This document shows positions 45,223-54,471 of a stretch of 64,000 nt of DNA, one piece after another. This DNA comes from Micromonospora acroterricola (lineage in GTDB: Bacteria; Actinomycetota; Actinomycetes; Mycobacteriales; Micromonosporaceae): the NCBI RefSeq assembly GCF_003172955.1, contig NZ_QGKR01000211.1, positions 1 to 64,000 on the forward strand, written 5' to 3'. The notes beneath the pieces are model-generated. The model was not told where the DNA came from, made no database searches, and saw only the letters and a list, made by a program, of their open reading frames with translations. A program made the translations under genes and the position numbers. The stretch's first letter is position 1. Each line of letters begins with the position of its first letter.

Positions 45223-46818
45223 ATGAGCAGCGAACTTCCCGGTCGCGCGGACGTGGTGATCGTCGGTGCGGGGCACAACGGCCTGGTCTCCGCCATCCTG
45301 CTGGCCCGTGCCGGCCTGGACGTCCTGGTGCTGGAGGCCGCCGACGTGATCGGCGGCGCGACCCGCACCGAGAACCCGTTCCCGAAGGTGCCCGGGCTGC
45401 GCCACTCCACCGGCTCGTACCTGCTCGGGTTGATGCCGCCGGAACTGCTCGCCACGCTGGACGTACGGATCCCGGTACTGCGCCGCGACCCGCACTACTT
45501 CCTGCCCACGCCGGGCGGGCTCGGCGCGCCCTACCTGCTCTTCGGCAGTGACACGGCGGCCACCCGCGCGCAGCTCGCCGAGTTCTTCTCCCCCGCCGAC
45601 GTGGCCGCCGACGACGCCATGCAGGCCGAGCTGGCCGCGCTGCGCGAGGATCTCGCCCCGGCCTGGCTCGCCGAGCCGCTGACGGTCGAGGAGACCGCCG
45701 AACGGCACGTCCGCCCGGCGCTGCGACAGACCTTCGTCGATCTCGTCCGGGGTTCGGTCGCGGACCACCTCGCCCGGTTCGAGTTCCGCTCCGAGCTGCT
45801 GGTCAGCATGTACGCGGTCACCGACGGGCTCTCCGGGCTGAACGCCGGCCCGGACGACCCGGGAACGGGCCACAACTTCCTGGTCCACAACATGTGCCGG
45901 CTACCCGGCTCGGGCGGCACCTGGATGATCGCCGAGGGCGGCATGGGCACCGTGTCGCGCACCTTCGCCGACGCCGCCCGCGCCGCCGGGGCGACCATCC
46001 TGACCGGTACGCCGGTGACCGCGGTGACCCTGGACGGCGGCGCGGCGACCGGTGTCGTGCTGGCCGACGGCCGGCAGGTCGCCGCCCGGGTGGTGCTCGG
46101 CGCGTGTGACCCGTACCGGCTGATGGACCTGTTGCCCGACGGCGCGCTGCCGGCGCCGCTCGGCGAGCGGATGGCGGCGGTCCGCCGCCCCGGCACCACC
46201 CTCAAGCTCAACCTGGCGCTCAGCGCGCTGCCCCGGTTCTCCTGCCTGCCGGCCGACGCGCCGAGCCCGTTCGGCTCGACCATCCACCTGCTGCCCGGCT
46301 CGGCGTCGCTGGTCGGCGGCGACACCACCTCGCCGATGGCCGCGCTGCGGGCCATGTGGGCGGACGTGCAGGCCGGGCGGCTGCCGGCGGAGCCGACCAT
46401 CGAGTGGTACCTGCACACCACCGTCGACCCGTCGCTCTCCGACGCCGCCGGGCACCACTCGTCCGCGCTGTTCGTCCAGTCGGTCCCCTACGAGCTGGCC
46501 GACACCACCTGGGACGCCGCGCTGCCCGGCTACGTCGACCAGCTGATCGGCATCGTCGAGCGGTACGCCCCCGGCACCGCCGACCTGATCGCCGACGCGG
46601 TGCCGCTGCCCCCACCGGGCATCGAGGCCCACTTCGGCATCACCGGCGGGCACATCCACCACGTCGACAACACCGTGTCGTTCGCCGACCGGATGCCCTA
46701 CGCCACCGGGATCGACGGCGTGTACGCCGGCAGCGCCGGCTGCCACCCGGCCGGCAGCGTGATCGGCGCGGCCGGCCACAACGCCGCCCGCCGCATCCTC
46801 GCCGACCTAGGCCGCTGA
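45223..46818 (+). CDS. Phytoene-desaturase-like FAD-dependent oxidoreductase
   Basis: A 531-residue flavoprotein of the CrtI/amine-oxidase superfamily. The FAD-binding dinucleotide motif is DVVIVGAGHNGLVSAILLAR (about 8-27) with VLEAADVIGGATRTE (about 33-47). GGMGTVSRTFADAAR and the C-terminal GIDGVYAGSAGCHPAGSVIG, which contacts flavin, are also present. No carotenoid cluster is nearby, so it is probably one of the many CrtI-related oxidoreductases of unknown substrate (PYROXD2-like). Its end overlaps the convergent TMEM175-like gene by 12 bp. Confidence 0.88.
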   Translation: MSSELPGRADVVIVGAGHNGLVSAILLARAGLDVLVLEAADVIGGATRTENPFPKVPGLRHSTGSYLLGLMPPELLATLDVRIPVLRRDPHYFLPTPGGLGAPYLLFGSDTAATRAQLAEFFSPADVAADDAMQAELAALREDLAPAWLAEPLTVEETAERHVRPALRQTFVDLVRGSVADHLARFEFRSELLVSMYAVTDGLSGLNAGPDDPGTGHNFLVHNMCRLPGSGGTWMIAEGGMGTVSRTFADAARAAGATILTGTPVTAVTLDGGAATGVVLADGRQVAARVVLGACDPYRLMDLLPDGALPAPLGERMAAVRRPGTTLKLNLALSALPRFSCLPADAPSPFGSTIHLLPGSASLVGGDTTSPMAALRAMWADVQAGRLPAEPTIEWYLHTTVDPSLSDAAGHHSSALFVQSVPYELADTTWDAALPGYVDQLIGIVERYAPGTADLIADAVPLPPPGIEAHFGITGGHIHHVDNTVSFADRMPYATGIDGVYAGSAGCHPAGSVIGAAGHNAARRILADLGR

Positions 46819-47451
46819 CCCGTCCTTCGCCGGGTGGGCGTACGGCCGGAGGTCACCGGGGCCCCCGATGAGGTAGAAGGCGACCAGCAGGAGGTACGCG
46901 CAGAGGCTGAGGATGGGGTCGACGAAGACGACGGCGAAGGCGACCAGGTAGAGCAGGGGCTTCAGCCGCATCCGCCGTGCGACCGCCCGGGCCAGCCGGG
47001 GATCCAGGTCGGGGTGGAGCAGCCCACGCCGGCGGGCCCACCACCAGGTCAGGTTGACGAAGAGCGCCTCACCGAGCACGGTGCCGACGTAGAGGGCGGC
47101 GGTCAGCCGCTGCTCGGTCGGACCACCGCGCAGGTTGTCCGACAGCAGGTCGGCGGTGAACGGGATCGTGGCGATGAAGAGCAGCACGAGCAGGTTGAGG
47201 ACCAGCAGCATCTGATCGACCCGGACCACGTACCGCCAGATGTTGTGGTGGGCGATCCAGACCTGACCGGCGATCGCGAAGGTGATCACGTACGCCAGGT
47301 AGGACGGCCAGGCGTCGGCGAGGGCCTCGGGAAGCTCTCTGCCGCCCACCCGCGCCGGGCCGGTCTGGAGCAGCTCGACGGCCATCACCGTCAGCACGAC
47401 CCCGAAGACCCCGTCGCTGAACGTCTCCACGCGCGCCGCGTCCCGGGCCAT
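46807..47451 (-). CDS. TMEM175-family (DUF1211) potassium-channel-like protein
   Basis: A 214-residue membrane protein with about six hydrophobic segments. The signature RVETFSDGVFGVVLTVMAVE (about 7-26) holds the FSDG motif of bacterial TMEM175 channels, which conduct K+. A second helix TFAIAGQVWIAHHNIWRYV and the following LLVLLFIATIPFTADLL are also typical. The ATG at 47451 is chosen because it starts right before the signature; the longer frame is Arg-rich and not conserved-looking. The gene ends inside the end of the convergent oxidoreductase gene. Confidence 0.87.
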   Translation of the reverse strand: MARDAARVETFSDGVFGVVLTVMAVELLQTGPARVGGRELPEALADAWPSYLAYVITFAIAGQVWIAHHNIWRYVVRVDQMLLVLNLLVLLFIATIPFTADLLSDNLRGGPTEQRLTAALYVGTVLGEALFVNLTWWWARRRGLLHPDLDPRLARAVARRMRLKPLLYLVAFAVVFVDPILSLCAYLLLVAFYLIGGPGDLRPYAHPAKDGSAA

Positions 47452-47647
47452 CTCCCGGCCACGCCGGTACCGGTACCGGCCCTGTTGCGCGTCCGCCCCC
47501 GCCACGCCCGCCCCGCTCTCGGTGTGCCCGGTTCCCGCCGGCCTGCGGCTTTTCGCCGCTCTCCACTGCATCGTGGCGCATGGAGGGGCCGCGCGGACGC
47601 GGATCGGGGGTGCGGCCGGGCACCACGTCGGGTGCCCGGCCTGCCCG

Positions 47648-49228
47648 TCAGCTCAGCGCCTCGCCGGCGGGGGCGGGAGTCTCGGCGTCGACGCGGTGGG
47701 CGCGGACCTTGTGACCGACGCTCGTCAGGCAGCGGCCGCTGGCCAGGTCGAATCGCCAGCCGTGCAGCTGACAGGTGAGCTGGTCGCCCTCGACGATGCC
47801 GAAGCGGGTCAGGTCGGCCTTCAGGTGCGGGCAGCGCCGCTGCACCACCCAGTCGCCCAGGGTGATGTCCTCGGCGTCGGTGCTCCGCTCGTGCTCGTCG
47901 TACCAGCCCTCGGCGTACTGGAGCCGCTCCTCCGAGAGGCACTTGAAGAATGCGTAGACGAACTCGTTGTACTGGCCGATCCGGGCCGCCGAGAACCGGC
48001 AGGAGAGGAAGAGCGAGTTGACCCAGTCCACCTCGTCGATGTGGAGCAGGTGCTCGATCAGCGCCCGCTCGGTACGGAACCGGTAGCGGACCTTCTCGTC
48101 CGCGTACGGCCGGACCTCCTTGCCCGGGAAGTCCACCACGATCGACTCGACGCTCTCGCCGTCGTACCCGACCAGGTCGAAACGGACCGGCCCGCCGACC
48201 CCCTTGGCCAGGTAGATCGACTCGTCGAGCAGCGGCTCGATGCGGCTCTTCATCTGCGCGAGCACGTCCACCTCGGGGTGCCGCCAGGACGCCTTCTCCG
48301 CCTCGATGACGGGGCGCTTGCGCTCCCGCATCTCCTCCAGGTGGGCGACCTTGTTCGCGAAGAACTCCTCGACCGGCACCGGGTGCGTCGTGGTCGCGCC
48401 CTCCGTGGTCACCTCGGCGACGCTGCCCGGCAGCAGCACGATCCCGTTGGTGCCGCCGACCTTCGCGTACTCCGCCAGGAAGACGGACTGGTCGGGGAAG
48501 ATGTTGCCCTCGTCGCCGTGGATGTCGTTGAACTGCCACAGCGCGTCGTCGAGGAAGCACGGCGGGCCGGCGATCGGGAAGACGTGCGACGCCTTCAGGT
48601 CGTCGATGTAGCGCCAGGTCCGGTCGAACTGCCGGTCGCGCTTCTGCTTGCCGAACGCGGTCTTCGCCGCCTGCGGCAGCTCGTAGACCATCGGGTACCA
48701 GATCGCGCCGGAGAACTGGAGCAGGTGCGCGTGCACGTGCCCCAGCTCGGCGAAGACGCTCAGGTCGGTGGGGCGGGCGTCGTTCTGGTTGAGCAACCGC
48801 ACCCCGTCGTACTCGACCCACAGCGAGGAGTCGCCGATCGGGCCGTCGGTGGGGCTGGTCAGCGCCTGAATCATGATCTTGAGCCCGCCGTCCAGCTCGA
48901 CGACCTGCTCGTTGGGCGCCTTCAGGAATTTGGTGAAGCCCAGCGCCCGGAACTCGTCCTCCATCTCCGAGGTGGGAAATTCGGGGAGCAGGACGGTGGC
49001 GTCCTTGGAGACGAAGTCCCGCAGGTGCTTCGCGTCGAAGTGGTCCCGGTGCAGGTGGGAGACGTACAGGTAGTCGACCTGGCCCAGGGTCTCCCAGTCG
49101 AGCAGGGAATTGTCGGGGAACGGAAACCAGGATGCGAAGTAGGCCGGATTGACCCACGGGTCGCACAGGATGCTGCCCGCGGCCGTGTCGATCCGCATGC
49201 TGGCGTGCCCGGTTCCGGTCACTCGCAC
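47648..49228 (-). CDS. Metallo-beta-lactamase-fold / Rieske [2Fe-2S] fusion protein
   Basis: A 526-residue protein. The N-terminal part is a UlaG-like metallo-beta-lactamase domain with VSHLHRDHFDAKHL (about 55-68). Near the C terminus is a Rieske domain with CPHLKADL (about 465) and CQLHGWRFDL (about 487), giving the two Cys and two His that bind a [2Fe-2S] cluster. A long middle part (about 250-450) has no clear family. CMP-sialic acid hydroxylase shows the same two modules in the reverse order. This protein may therefore be a redox enzyme using an MBL scaffold; its substrate is unknown. It stands alone. Confidence 0.85.
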   Translation of the reverse strand: MRVTGTGHASMRIDTAAGSILCDPWVNPAYFASWFPFPDNSLLDWETLGQVDYLYVSHLHRDHFDAKHLRDFVSKDATVLLPEFPTSEMEDEFRALGFTKFLKAPNEQVVELDGGLKIMIQALTSPTDGPIGDSSLWVEYDGVRLLNQNDARPTDLSVFAELGHVHAHLLQFSGAIWYPMVYELPQAAKTAFGKQKRDRQFDRTWRYIDDLKASHVFPIAGPPCFLDDALWQFNDIHGDEGNIFPDQSVFLAEYAKVGGTNGIVLLPGSVAEVTTEGATTTHPVPVEEFFANKVAHLEEMRERKRPVIEAEKASWRHPEVDVLAQMKSRIEPLLDESIYLAKGVGGPVRFDLVGYDGESVESIVVDFPGKEVRPYADEKVRYRFRTERALIEHLLHIDEVDWVNSLFLSCRFSAARIGQYNEFVYAFFKCLSEERLQYAEGWYDEHERSTDAEDITLGDWVVQRRCPHLKADLTRFGIVEGDQLTCQLHGWRFDLASGRCLTSVGHKVRAHRVDAETPAPAGEALS

Positions 49229-49426
49229 CGCACAGTCCCCCTCAAACAGACAATCAGGTGTACGCCAAACGCTACCGGAGGGAGTCTGACCGCCGCCTCG
49301 CGACGCCCGTAGTGCCGTTCGGCCCGGATGGGCGGGGCCCGATCACCGGGAAACCCCCAGCGCGCCGCCCCGGGCAGGAGGCGTGCCAGACTAACCGGAG
49401 ATCCGATCGCGAGGGAAGGACCGACA

Positions 49427-49648
49427 GTGGCAGGAAGCGAGCCGGTAACGTCGCCAGACCAGCACAAGCCCGGACACCGTAAGTCCGGGCGGATCGGCGC
49501 GGTCCTCACCGCGCTGGCGCTGCTGGCGATGATCTGCGGCAACCACGAGGGCAGGGTCGAGGACGTCTGGCTGGTCGGCCTGGCCGCGCTGCTGCTGATC
49601 ATCGTCATCGGTGACGCCGTGCTGCGGCGCAACGGTCTGCGCTCCTGA
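49427..49648 (+). CDS. DUF2631-like small membrane protein
   Basis: A 73-residue protein with a polar start, a hydrophobic helix IGAVLTALALLAMICGN (about 23-39), the loop HEGRVEDVW and a second helix VGLAALLLIIVIGDAVL. The pattern matches the DUF2631 family of actinobacteria, which in mycobacteria lies in the same dxr-to-cdsA chromosomal segment. The GTG start has a GGAAGGA site 7 bases upstream. Function unknown. Confidence 0.75.
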   Translation: MAGSEPVTSPDQHKPGHRKSGRIGAVLTALALLAMICGNHEGRVEDVWLVGLAALLLIIVIGDAVLRRNGLRS

Positions 49649-49683
49649 CCCGACCGGCCACCGGACGACCGGCCGACGCACGC

Positions 49684-49717
49684 CGAGGGCCCGCCCCCAC
49701 CCGGGGACGGGCCCTCG
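49684..49717. terminator. Bidirectional stem-loop between convergent genes
   Basis: A 10-bp perfect stem (49684-49693 with 49708-49717) with a 14-base loop lies between the small membrane protein and the DivIVA-type gene. Confidence 0.65.
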
Positions 49718-49734
49718 TCCGTACGCGTCGGGGG

Positions 49735-50904
49735 TCAGCGCCCGAAGAGGATGTCCTGCACGTCCTTGAGCGCCGCGTCGACCTCAGCCTCGAAGTAGCC
49801 GCCGGGCACCAGACCGAACCGGAGCGTGTCCAGGTCCTTCGGGTTGACCGGCATCGGGTTGCGGCCCTGCATGCCGCCCAGCAGGGTCTCGAAGAACCGG
49901 TCGACCTGGTCCGGGTCGTACCCGCTGCCGAAGCGGCGCACCTGGAAGCGGCGCCGGATCTGGTCGACCCGGTACAGGTCGCTGCCGGGCGGGCCGGCCA
50001 TCGGTGGTCCGCCCATCGGCGGGCCGGGCACGGCGGGCGGGCCGGCCATCGGCGGCGGGCCACCGATGCCCTGCTGCGGCATCGGGGGCGGGCCGGCCGG
50101 GCCACGGCGCATGTCGCGCGGGTCCCGCTCGGGCATCCGGATCTCGGCGGTCATGTCGGCGCGACCGTGCCGACCGGCCTCGAAGCCGTCGAAGCGCGGC
50201 TCCTCCGGCGGGTAGCCACCGGGCGAGCGCTGGTCGTCGGGGCCGTAGCCACCCGGCCCACGCTGGTCCTCAGGGCCGTAGCCACCGGGACCGCGCTGGT
50301 CGTCAGGGCCGTACCCGCCGGGCATCCGCTGCTCGTCCGGACCGTAGCCACCGGGACCGGCGGGCAGGCCGCGCGGCGGGAGACCGTGCCCACCCATCGG
50401 GCCGCCGGGACCCATCGGGCCGGGACCACCCGGGCCACCGGGGCCGCGGGGCGCGTCGTAACCGCCGCGGGGGGCGTCGTAGCCACCGGCGAAGGCGCCG
50501 GTCGGCTCGTCGTACCGGCCGTAGCGGTCGGGCGGGCCGGCCTGCGCCGGCATCGGACGGGGCGGCATCGGCTGCGGGACCATGCCCCGGTCGTCGCGCA
50601 TCGGCGGGCCCATCCGGTCCGGCGGGCCCATCCGGGGGTCGCCGCCGCGTCCAGCGGCGCTGCGCTCCTCCAGCTCGGCCAGCTGCCGCTCGACCCGGTC
50701 CAGGTGCAGGTCGACCTGCCACTCGTCATAGCCGTTGAACCGGACCCGGAAGACGACGTCGTGGACCTCCTGGGAGGCCACGGGCGCGCCGACCTGCCGG
50801 CCGTCGAGCGTCGCCTCGACCCGGTCGAGGAAGGCATCCACCTCGTCGACCTTGTATCCCCGGCGGAGCGCCTTGCGCCGGAAACGCTGACCCTGACTCG
50901 CCAC
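49735..50904 (-). CDS. DivIVA-domain repeat protein with long disordered middle
   Basis: A 389-residue protein. A DivIVA-like motif lies at the N terminus (RRKALRRGYKVDEVDAFLDR, about 8-27) and a second at the C terminus (RFQVRRFGSGYDPDQVDRFF, about 317-336). A low-complexity region rich in Gly, Pro, Asp and Arg joins them (about 95-305), with GYGPDDQRGPGG-type repeats. DivIVA proteins mark cell poles and curved membranes in actinomycetes; this is not the main DivIVA/Wag31, which lies elsewhere in such genomes, but probably a relative. The GTG at 50904 has an AGGAG site. It lies 31 bp after rlmN and is probably co-transcribed with it. Confidence 0.85.
   Translation of the reverse strand: MASQGQRFRRKALRRGYKVDEVDAFLDRVEATLDGRQVGAPVASQEVHDVVFRVRFNGYDEWQVDLHLDRVERQLAELEERSAAGRGGDPRMGPPDRMGPPMRDDRGMVPQPMPPRPMPAQAGPPDRYGRYDEPTGAFAGGYDAPRGGYDAPRGPGGPGGPGPMGPGGPMGGHGLPPRGLPAGPGGYGPDEQRMPGGYGPDDQRGPGGYGPEDQRGPGGYGPDDQRSPGGYPPEEPRFDGFEAGRHGRADMTAEIRMPERDPRDMRRGPAGPPPMPQQGIGGPPPMAGPPAVPGPPMGGPPMAGPPGSDLYRVDQIRRRFQVRRFGSGYDPDQVDRFFETLLGGMQGRNPMPVNPKDLDTLRFGLVPGGYFEAEVDAALKDVQDILFGR
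50215..50350 (-). repeat. In-frame repeats of about 33-36 bp in the DivIVA-type gene
   Basis: Four to five imperfect copies encode GGYGPDDQRGPGGYGPEDQR and variants. The DNA repeats are clear (GGGCCGTAGCCACCGGG and variants at about 50250, 50280 and 50335). Confidence 0.75.
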
Positions 50905-50935
50905 TATGTCTCCTGGTCTCGTTCGCCACGCCCGG

Positions 50936-52093
50936 TCACGCCGGTGCCTCTCCGGCGCGGTCGGTGTTGGTGTCGTTGTCCTCGGCGGCGGCGAGCTGGC
51001 CACACGCGCCGTCGATCTCGCGACCTCGGGTGTCCCGAACCGTGGTGGACACCCCGGCGTCGCGCAACCGCCGGACGAACTCCCGCTCAACCGGCTTCGG
51101 GCTCGCGTCCCAGCGGCTGCCCGGCGTCGGATTGAGCGGGATGAGGTTCACGTGGGCCAACTTGCCGGCCAGCAGCCGCCCGAGCAGGTCCGCTCGCCAC
51201 GGCTGGTCGTTCACGTCCTTGATCATCGCGTACTCGATCGACACGCGACGGCCCGTCCGGGCGGCGTAGTCCCACGCTGCGTCCAGCACCTCGGCTACCT
51301 TCCAGCGCTGGTTTACCGGCACGAGTTCGTCGCGCAGATCATCATCAGGGGCGTGCAACGACAGCGCAAGGGTCACAGAGAGGTCTTCGCTGGCCAGTCG
51401 GTGGATGGCCGGAACCAGGCCGACCGTGGAAACGGTGATGTGCCGCTGCGACAGGCCGAGCCCCTCCGGAGCAGAGCTGACCAGGCGACGGATGGCCGCG
51501 ATCACGCGGTTGTAGTTGGCCAGCGGCTCGCCCATGCCCATGAACACGACGTGTGACAGTCGCGGCGGGGAACCGGCGACCGCGCCGGAGGCGGCCACGC
51601 CGGCCAGGTACACCGCCTGGTCGACGATCTCGGCCGTCGACAGGTTGCGGGTCAGCCCGGCCTGGCCGGTCGCGCAGAACGGGCAGGCCATGCCGCAGCC
51701 GGCCTGGCTGGAAATGCAGACGGTCACCCGGTCCGGATAGCCCATCAGCACGCTCTCCACCAGCGCGCCGTCGTGCAGCCGCCAGAGCGCCTTGCGGGTC
51801 GCGCCGTCGTCGCAGGCCAGCTCGCGCACCGGGGTGAGCAGTCTGGGCAACAGCTGGTCGGCAAGCCGGTCGCGGGTCGCCGCCGGCAGGTCGGTCATCG
51901 CCTGCGGGTCACGGACCAGCCGCCCGAAATAGTGCGTGGAGACCTGCTTCGCACGGAACGCCGGCTCACCCAACCCGGTGACCAGCGCCTGGCGGCCGGC
52001 CAGGTCCAGGTCGGCGAGGTGCTGCGGTGGCATGGACGCCCGGCGTGCGGCGGGGGCGTCGGAGGTGACGGGGATCAACGGCAGGCTTGTCAT
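50936..52093 (-). CDS. rlmN: 23S rRNA/tRNA adenine-C2 methyltransferase (radical SAM)
   Basis: A 385-residue radical SAM enzyme that methylates A2503 of 23S rRNA and A37 of some tRNAs. The cluster motif is [14 protein letters not shown] (about 126-139) in the form CxxxCxx[11 protein letters not shown] follows, and the second methyl-carrying Cys lies in [11 protein letters not shown] near the C terminus. The N-terminal part with [14 protein letters not shown] and [14 protein letters not shown] is the accessory domain. The ATG at 52093 is 105 bp after cdsA. The order cdsA-rlmN is as in mycobacteria. Confidence 0.97.
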   Translation of the reverse strand: MTSLPLIPVTSDAPAARRASMPPQHLADLDLAGRQALVTGLGEPAFRAKQVSTHYFGRLVRDPQAMTDLPAATRDRLADQLLPRLLTPVRELACDDGATRKALWRLHDGALVESVLMGYPDRVTVCISSQAGCGMACPFCATGQAGLTRNLSTAEIVDQAVYLAGVAASGAVAGSPPRLSHVVFMGMGEPLANYNRVIAAIRRLVSSAPEGLGLSQRHITVSTVGLVPAIHRLASEDLSVTLALSLHAPDDDLRDELVPVNQRWKVAEVLDAAWDYAARTGRRVSIEYAMIKDVNDQPWRADLLGRLLAGKLAHVNLIPLNPTPGSRWDASPKPVEREFVRRLRDAGVSTTVRDTRGREIDGACGQLAAAEDNDTNTDRAGEAPA

Positions 52094-52197
52094 GGCTGGT
52101 CCAGTGTGTCACGCCGTCGGCGGCAGGTACCCGTCCGGAGGTGTCGGACCGACCCCGACCGCCGGACCGGGACGACCCGGGCGCCGTGATCCATGCC

Positions 52198-53586
52198 TCA
52201 GTTCACCACCGGCACGAAGATCGCCAGCAACAGGTACGCCGTCGGCACCGCGAACAGGATCGAGTCCAGCCGGTCCATCAGGCCGCCGTGGCCGGGCAGC
52301 AGGTTGCTCATGTCCTTGACCCCGAGGTCGCGCTTGATCATCGACTCGGCCAGGTCGCCGAGGACCGCCGCGCAGGAGACCGCCAGCCCGAACAGCGCAC
52401 CCCACCAGGGCGCCACCTCGAACATCAGCCAGAGCAGCAGGGCGCTGCCCAGCGCCGCCGCGGTGACCGACCCGGCGAAGCCCTCCCAGGACTTCTTCGG
52501 GCTCACCGTCGGCGCCATCGGGTGGCGGCCGAAGGAGACGCCGGCCGCGTACCCGCCCGTGTCGGAGAGGACCACCGCGACCAGCGTGGCCAGGATGCGC
52601 AGCGGGCCGTCGTCGGGGGCGGCCGCCAGCAGCGCCGCGAACCCGCCGAGGAACGGCACGTAGACGGCGATCAGAGTGGCCGCGGTGAGGTCACGCTGGA
52701 AGCCGCCCGGACCGTCGCCCAGCCGCCAGATCATGGTGCCCAGGACGGTGACCAGCAGGCCCAGGCTGAGCGCGTCCGGGCCGGCGAACCAGGCCAGGCC
52801 CACGGTCAGCACACCGCCGGCGAGCAGCGGCAGCAGCGGCGGGTGGGCGCCGCTACGCCGTACCGCCCGGGCCATCTCCCAGATGCCGATGCCGACCGCG
52901 CCCGCGACCACCACGAGGAACGCCAGCGGGTAGAAGACCAGCGGCACCACGATCAGCGCGCCGAGGCCGAGCCCGACCCCGATCGCCGCCGGCAGGTTCC
53001 GGCCGGCACGCCCGTTGCCCACCTGTTGGGTGGCCGGCCGGTCGGCACTGGCCCGGCGTCGGCCCTTCGACCGCCGACCGGACGGACGCTCCCCGCCATC
53101 CGCGAGATCCTGGTCCGGCCCGATGTCGGCCCCGATGGGCGCGAGCTGCGCGGTCGGGTATTCCGCATCGCCGTCGTAGCGCACCGGCCCGTCGCGGTCG
53201 TCGTAGCGGCCCGGGCCGACCGGACCGACCGGGGCGTCGTCACCGACGGGCCGGCGGTCACCGTACCGACCGGCGCGGGACCGATCGTCGTACCGGTCGG
53301 GCCGGTTCCGGTCGTCCTCGTACCGGTCCCGGTCCCGGTCATCGAAGCGATCGCGCCGGTCCCGGTCGTCCGGGCGGACCATGCGGCCGCGCTCGTCGTA
53401 CGGGTCCCCCGGGTACGGCTCGGCGGTCGGGCGGGTACGCGGCTCGGCGTACAGCTCAGGGCCTGCGGCCGGACGACGGCTCCACTGGCCGGCTTCCAGC
53501 TCCTGCTCGGGCCACGGCAGGGCCACCGGCCGTTCCGGCCGGTCCCAGCCGCGCGGCTCTCCGCTGTAGGGGTCGGGGTGGGACAT
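52198..53586 (-). CDS. cdsA: Phosphatidate cytidylyltransferase with long polar N-terminal region
   Basis: A 462-residue membrane enzyme making CDP-diacylglycerol from CTP and phosphatidate. The C-terminal 270 residues hold about eight hydrophobic segments and the CDS signature VSPKKSWEGFAGSVTAAALG (about 357-376) and GDLAESMIKRDLGVKDMSNL with an aspartate pair in LPGHGGLMDRLDS. The N-terminal 170 residues are charged and of low complexity (RDRDRYEDDRNRPDRYDDRS and similar), unlike enteric CdsA, and are probably disordered. The ATG at 53586 is used because the longer frame is antisense to the next gene. Confidence 0.95.
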   Translation of the reverse strand: MSHPDPYSGEPRGWDRPERPVALPWPEQELEAGQWSRRPAAGPELYAEPRTRPTAEPYPGDPYDERGRMVRPDDRDRRDRFDDRDRDRYEDDRNRPDRYDDRSRAGRYGDRRPVGDDAPVGPVGPGRYDDRDGPVRYDGDAEYPTAQLAPIGADIGPDQDLADGGERPSGRRSKGRRRASADRPATQQVGNGRAGRNLPAAIGVGLGLGALIVVPLVFYPLAFLVVVAGAVGIGIWEMARAVRRSGAHPPLLPLLAGGVLTVGLAWFAGPDALSLGLLVTVLGTMIWRLGDGPGGFQRDLTAATLIAVYVPFLGGFAALLAAAPDDGPLRILATLVAVVLSDTGGYAAGVSFGRHPMAPTVSPKKSWEGFAGSVTAAALGSALLLWLMFEVAPWWGALFGLAVSCAAVLGDLAESMIKRDLGVKDMSNLLPGHGGLMDRLDSILFAVPTAYLLLAIFVPVVN

Positions 53587-53961
53587 CACGCACCGCGACG
53601 CGGCGCGAGAACCACCACATGACGCAAGACCACAACCATCCCCTACACGCGTGACTGTGTTACTCCGGCTGACCGTCCCGACGGTCGGTCGACTCCCGGT
53701 GTTCACCGCCCGGTGACCGGGAATCGTGCCGAGCCTACTGCACCCGCCGCCGGGGCGAGGCGGACGATGGCGCCCGGCCCAGCCGGCGAGCGGGGCGACC
53801 CGACCCCGGCCATCGGCCGCGCGCCCACACCGACCACCGATCCACCGACGCCTATCCGACCGCGCTACCGGGCGAACGGGGGATGACCGGCCGGCCCGCC
53901 GGTGGTCGGCTGTCAGTGCGCCGGTGCCCGCCGACGCGTTCCACGGGGAAGGGAACGGTTC
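53587..53961. other. 375-bp divergent gap between cdsA and a secreted-protein gene
   Basis: No gene is seen. It must hold the promoters of both genes. A short AT-richer patch (53645-53670) and inverted motifs such as CCGTCCCGACGG (near 53677) and CGGTGTTCACCG (near 53697) are visible, without a clear consensus promoter. Confidence 0.45.
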
Positions 53962-54405
53962 GTGCGCAGAATCAGCCTGGCGGTGTCGACGATCGCCGCC
54001 ATCGTCCTGGCGGTGGCCCCACCGGCCGCCGCCGCGACGCCGAGCGCCCACATCAGGATCGAGCACCGCGCCAGCGAGTTGTACCCGTACGACCCCAGCT
54101 ACGAGCAACAGGGTCCCGACTACCCGGCCACCCGGGTCTGGGGCGAGGTCCGGCGCTGCCCGGCCGGGATCTACAACCTGTCCGCCTCGCTGATCCAGGA
54201 CGGCCTGCCGACCGTCTGGGCGACCAGCGGACGCGGCGCCGGTGAGATCACCTGCGACGGCGGCACCGAGAGCATCACGATGAGCTTCTACCGGACCGAC
54301 CCGCTGCTGCACCCCGGTCGGGCCATCGTGCGCTTCGAGCTGCACGACGCGTACGGCGGGACGACCCTGACCGAGACGACCCGGACGGTGCGGATCCCGC
54401 GCTGA
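53962..54405 (+). CDS. Small secreted protein of unknown function
   Basis: A 147-residue exported protein. The signal peptide (about 1-25) has VRRISLAVSTIAAIVLAVAP and a AAAA-T cleavage area. The mature part is strand-rich and polar, with two Cys (about 77 and 98: VRRCPAGIYN and ITCDGG) that could pair, and an immunoglobulin-like feel: RAIVRFELHDAYGGTTLTET. No family is recognised. The GTG at 53962 is preferred to an upstream ATG (53902) because it starts the signal peptide and has a GAAGGGAA site. Confidence 0.8.
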   Translation: MRRISLAVSTIAAIVLAVAPPAAAATPSAHIRIEHRASELYPYDPSYEQQGPDYPATRVWGEVRRCPAGIYNLSASLIQDGLPTVWATSGRGAGEITCDGGTESITMSFYRTDPLLHPGRAIVRFELHDAYGGTTLTETTRTVRIPR

Positions 54406-54413
54406 CCACACGG

Positions 54414-54450
54414 GACGAGGCCCGGCCCCGGATCGGGGTCGGGCCTCGTC
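54414..54450. terminator. Bidirectional stem-loop after frr
   Basis: A 17-bp stem (54414-54430 with 54434-54450) with one G-U pair and a 3-base loop. It lies between the secreted protein gene and the convergent frr gene. Confidence 0.75.
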
Positions 54451-54471
54451 GACGTCACGCCGGGCCGGAGG

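Noticed and set aside
50215-50350. A CRISPR array
   Set aside because: The repeats are in frame, adjoining, imperfect and without unique spacers; they encode the glycine-rich middle of the DivIVA-type protein.
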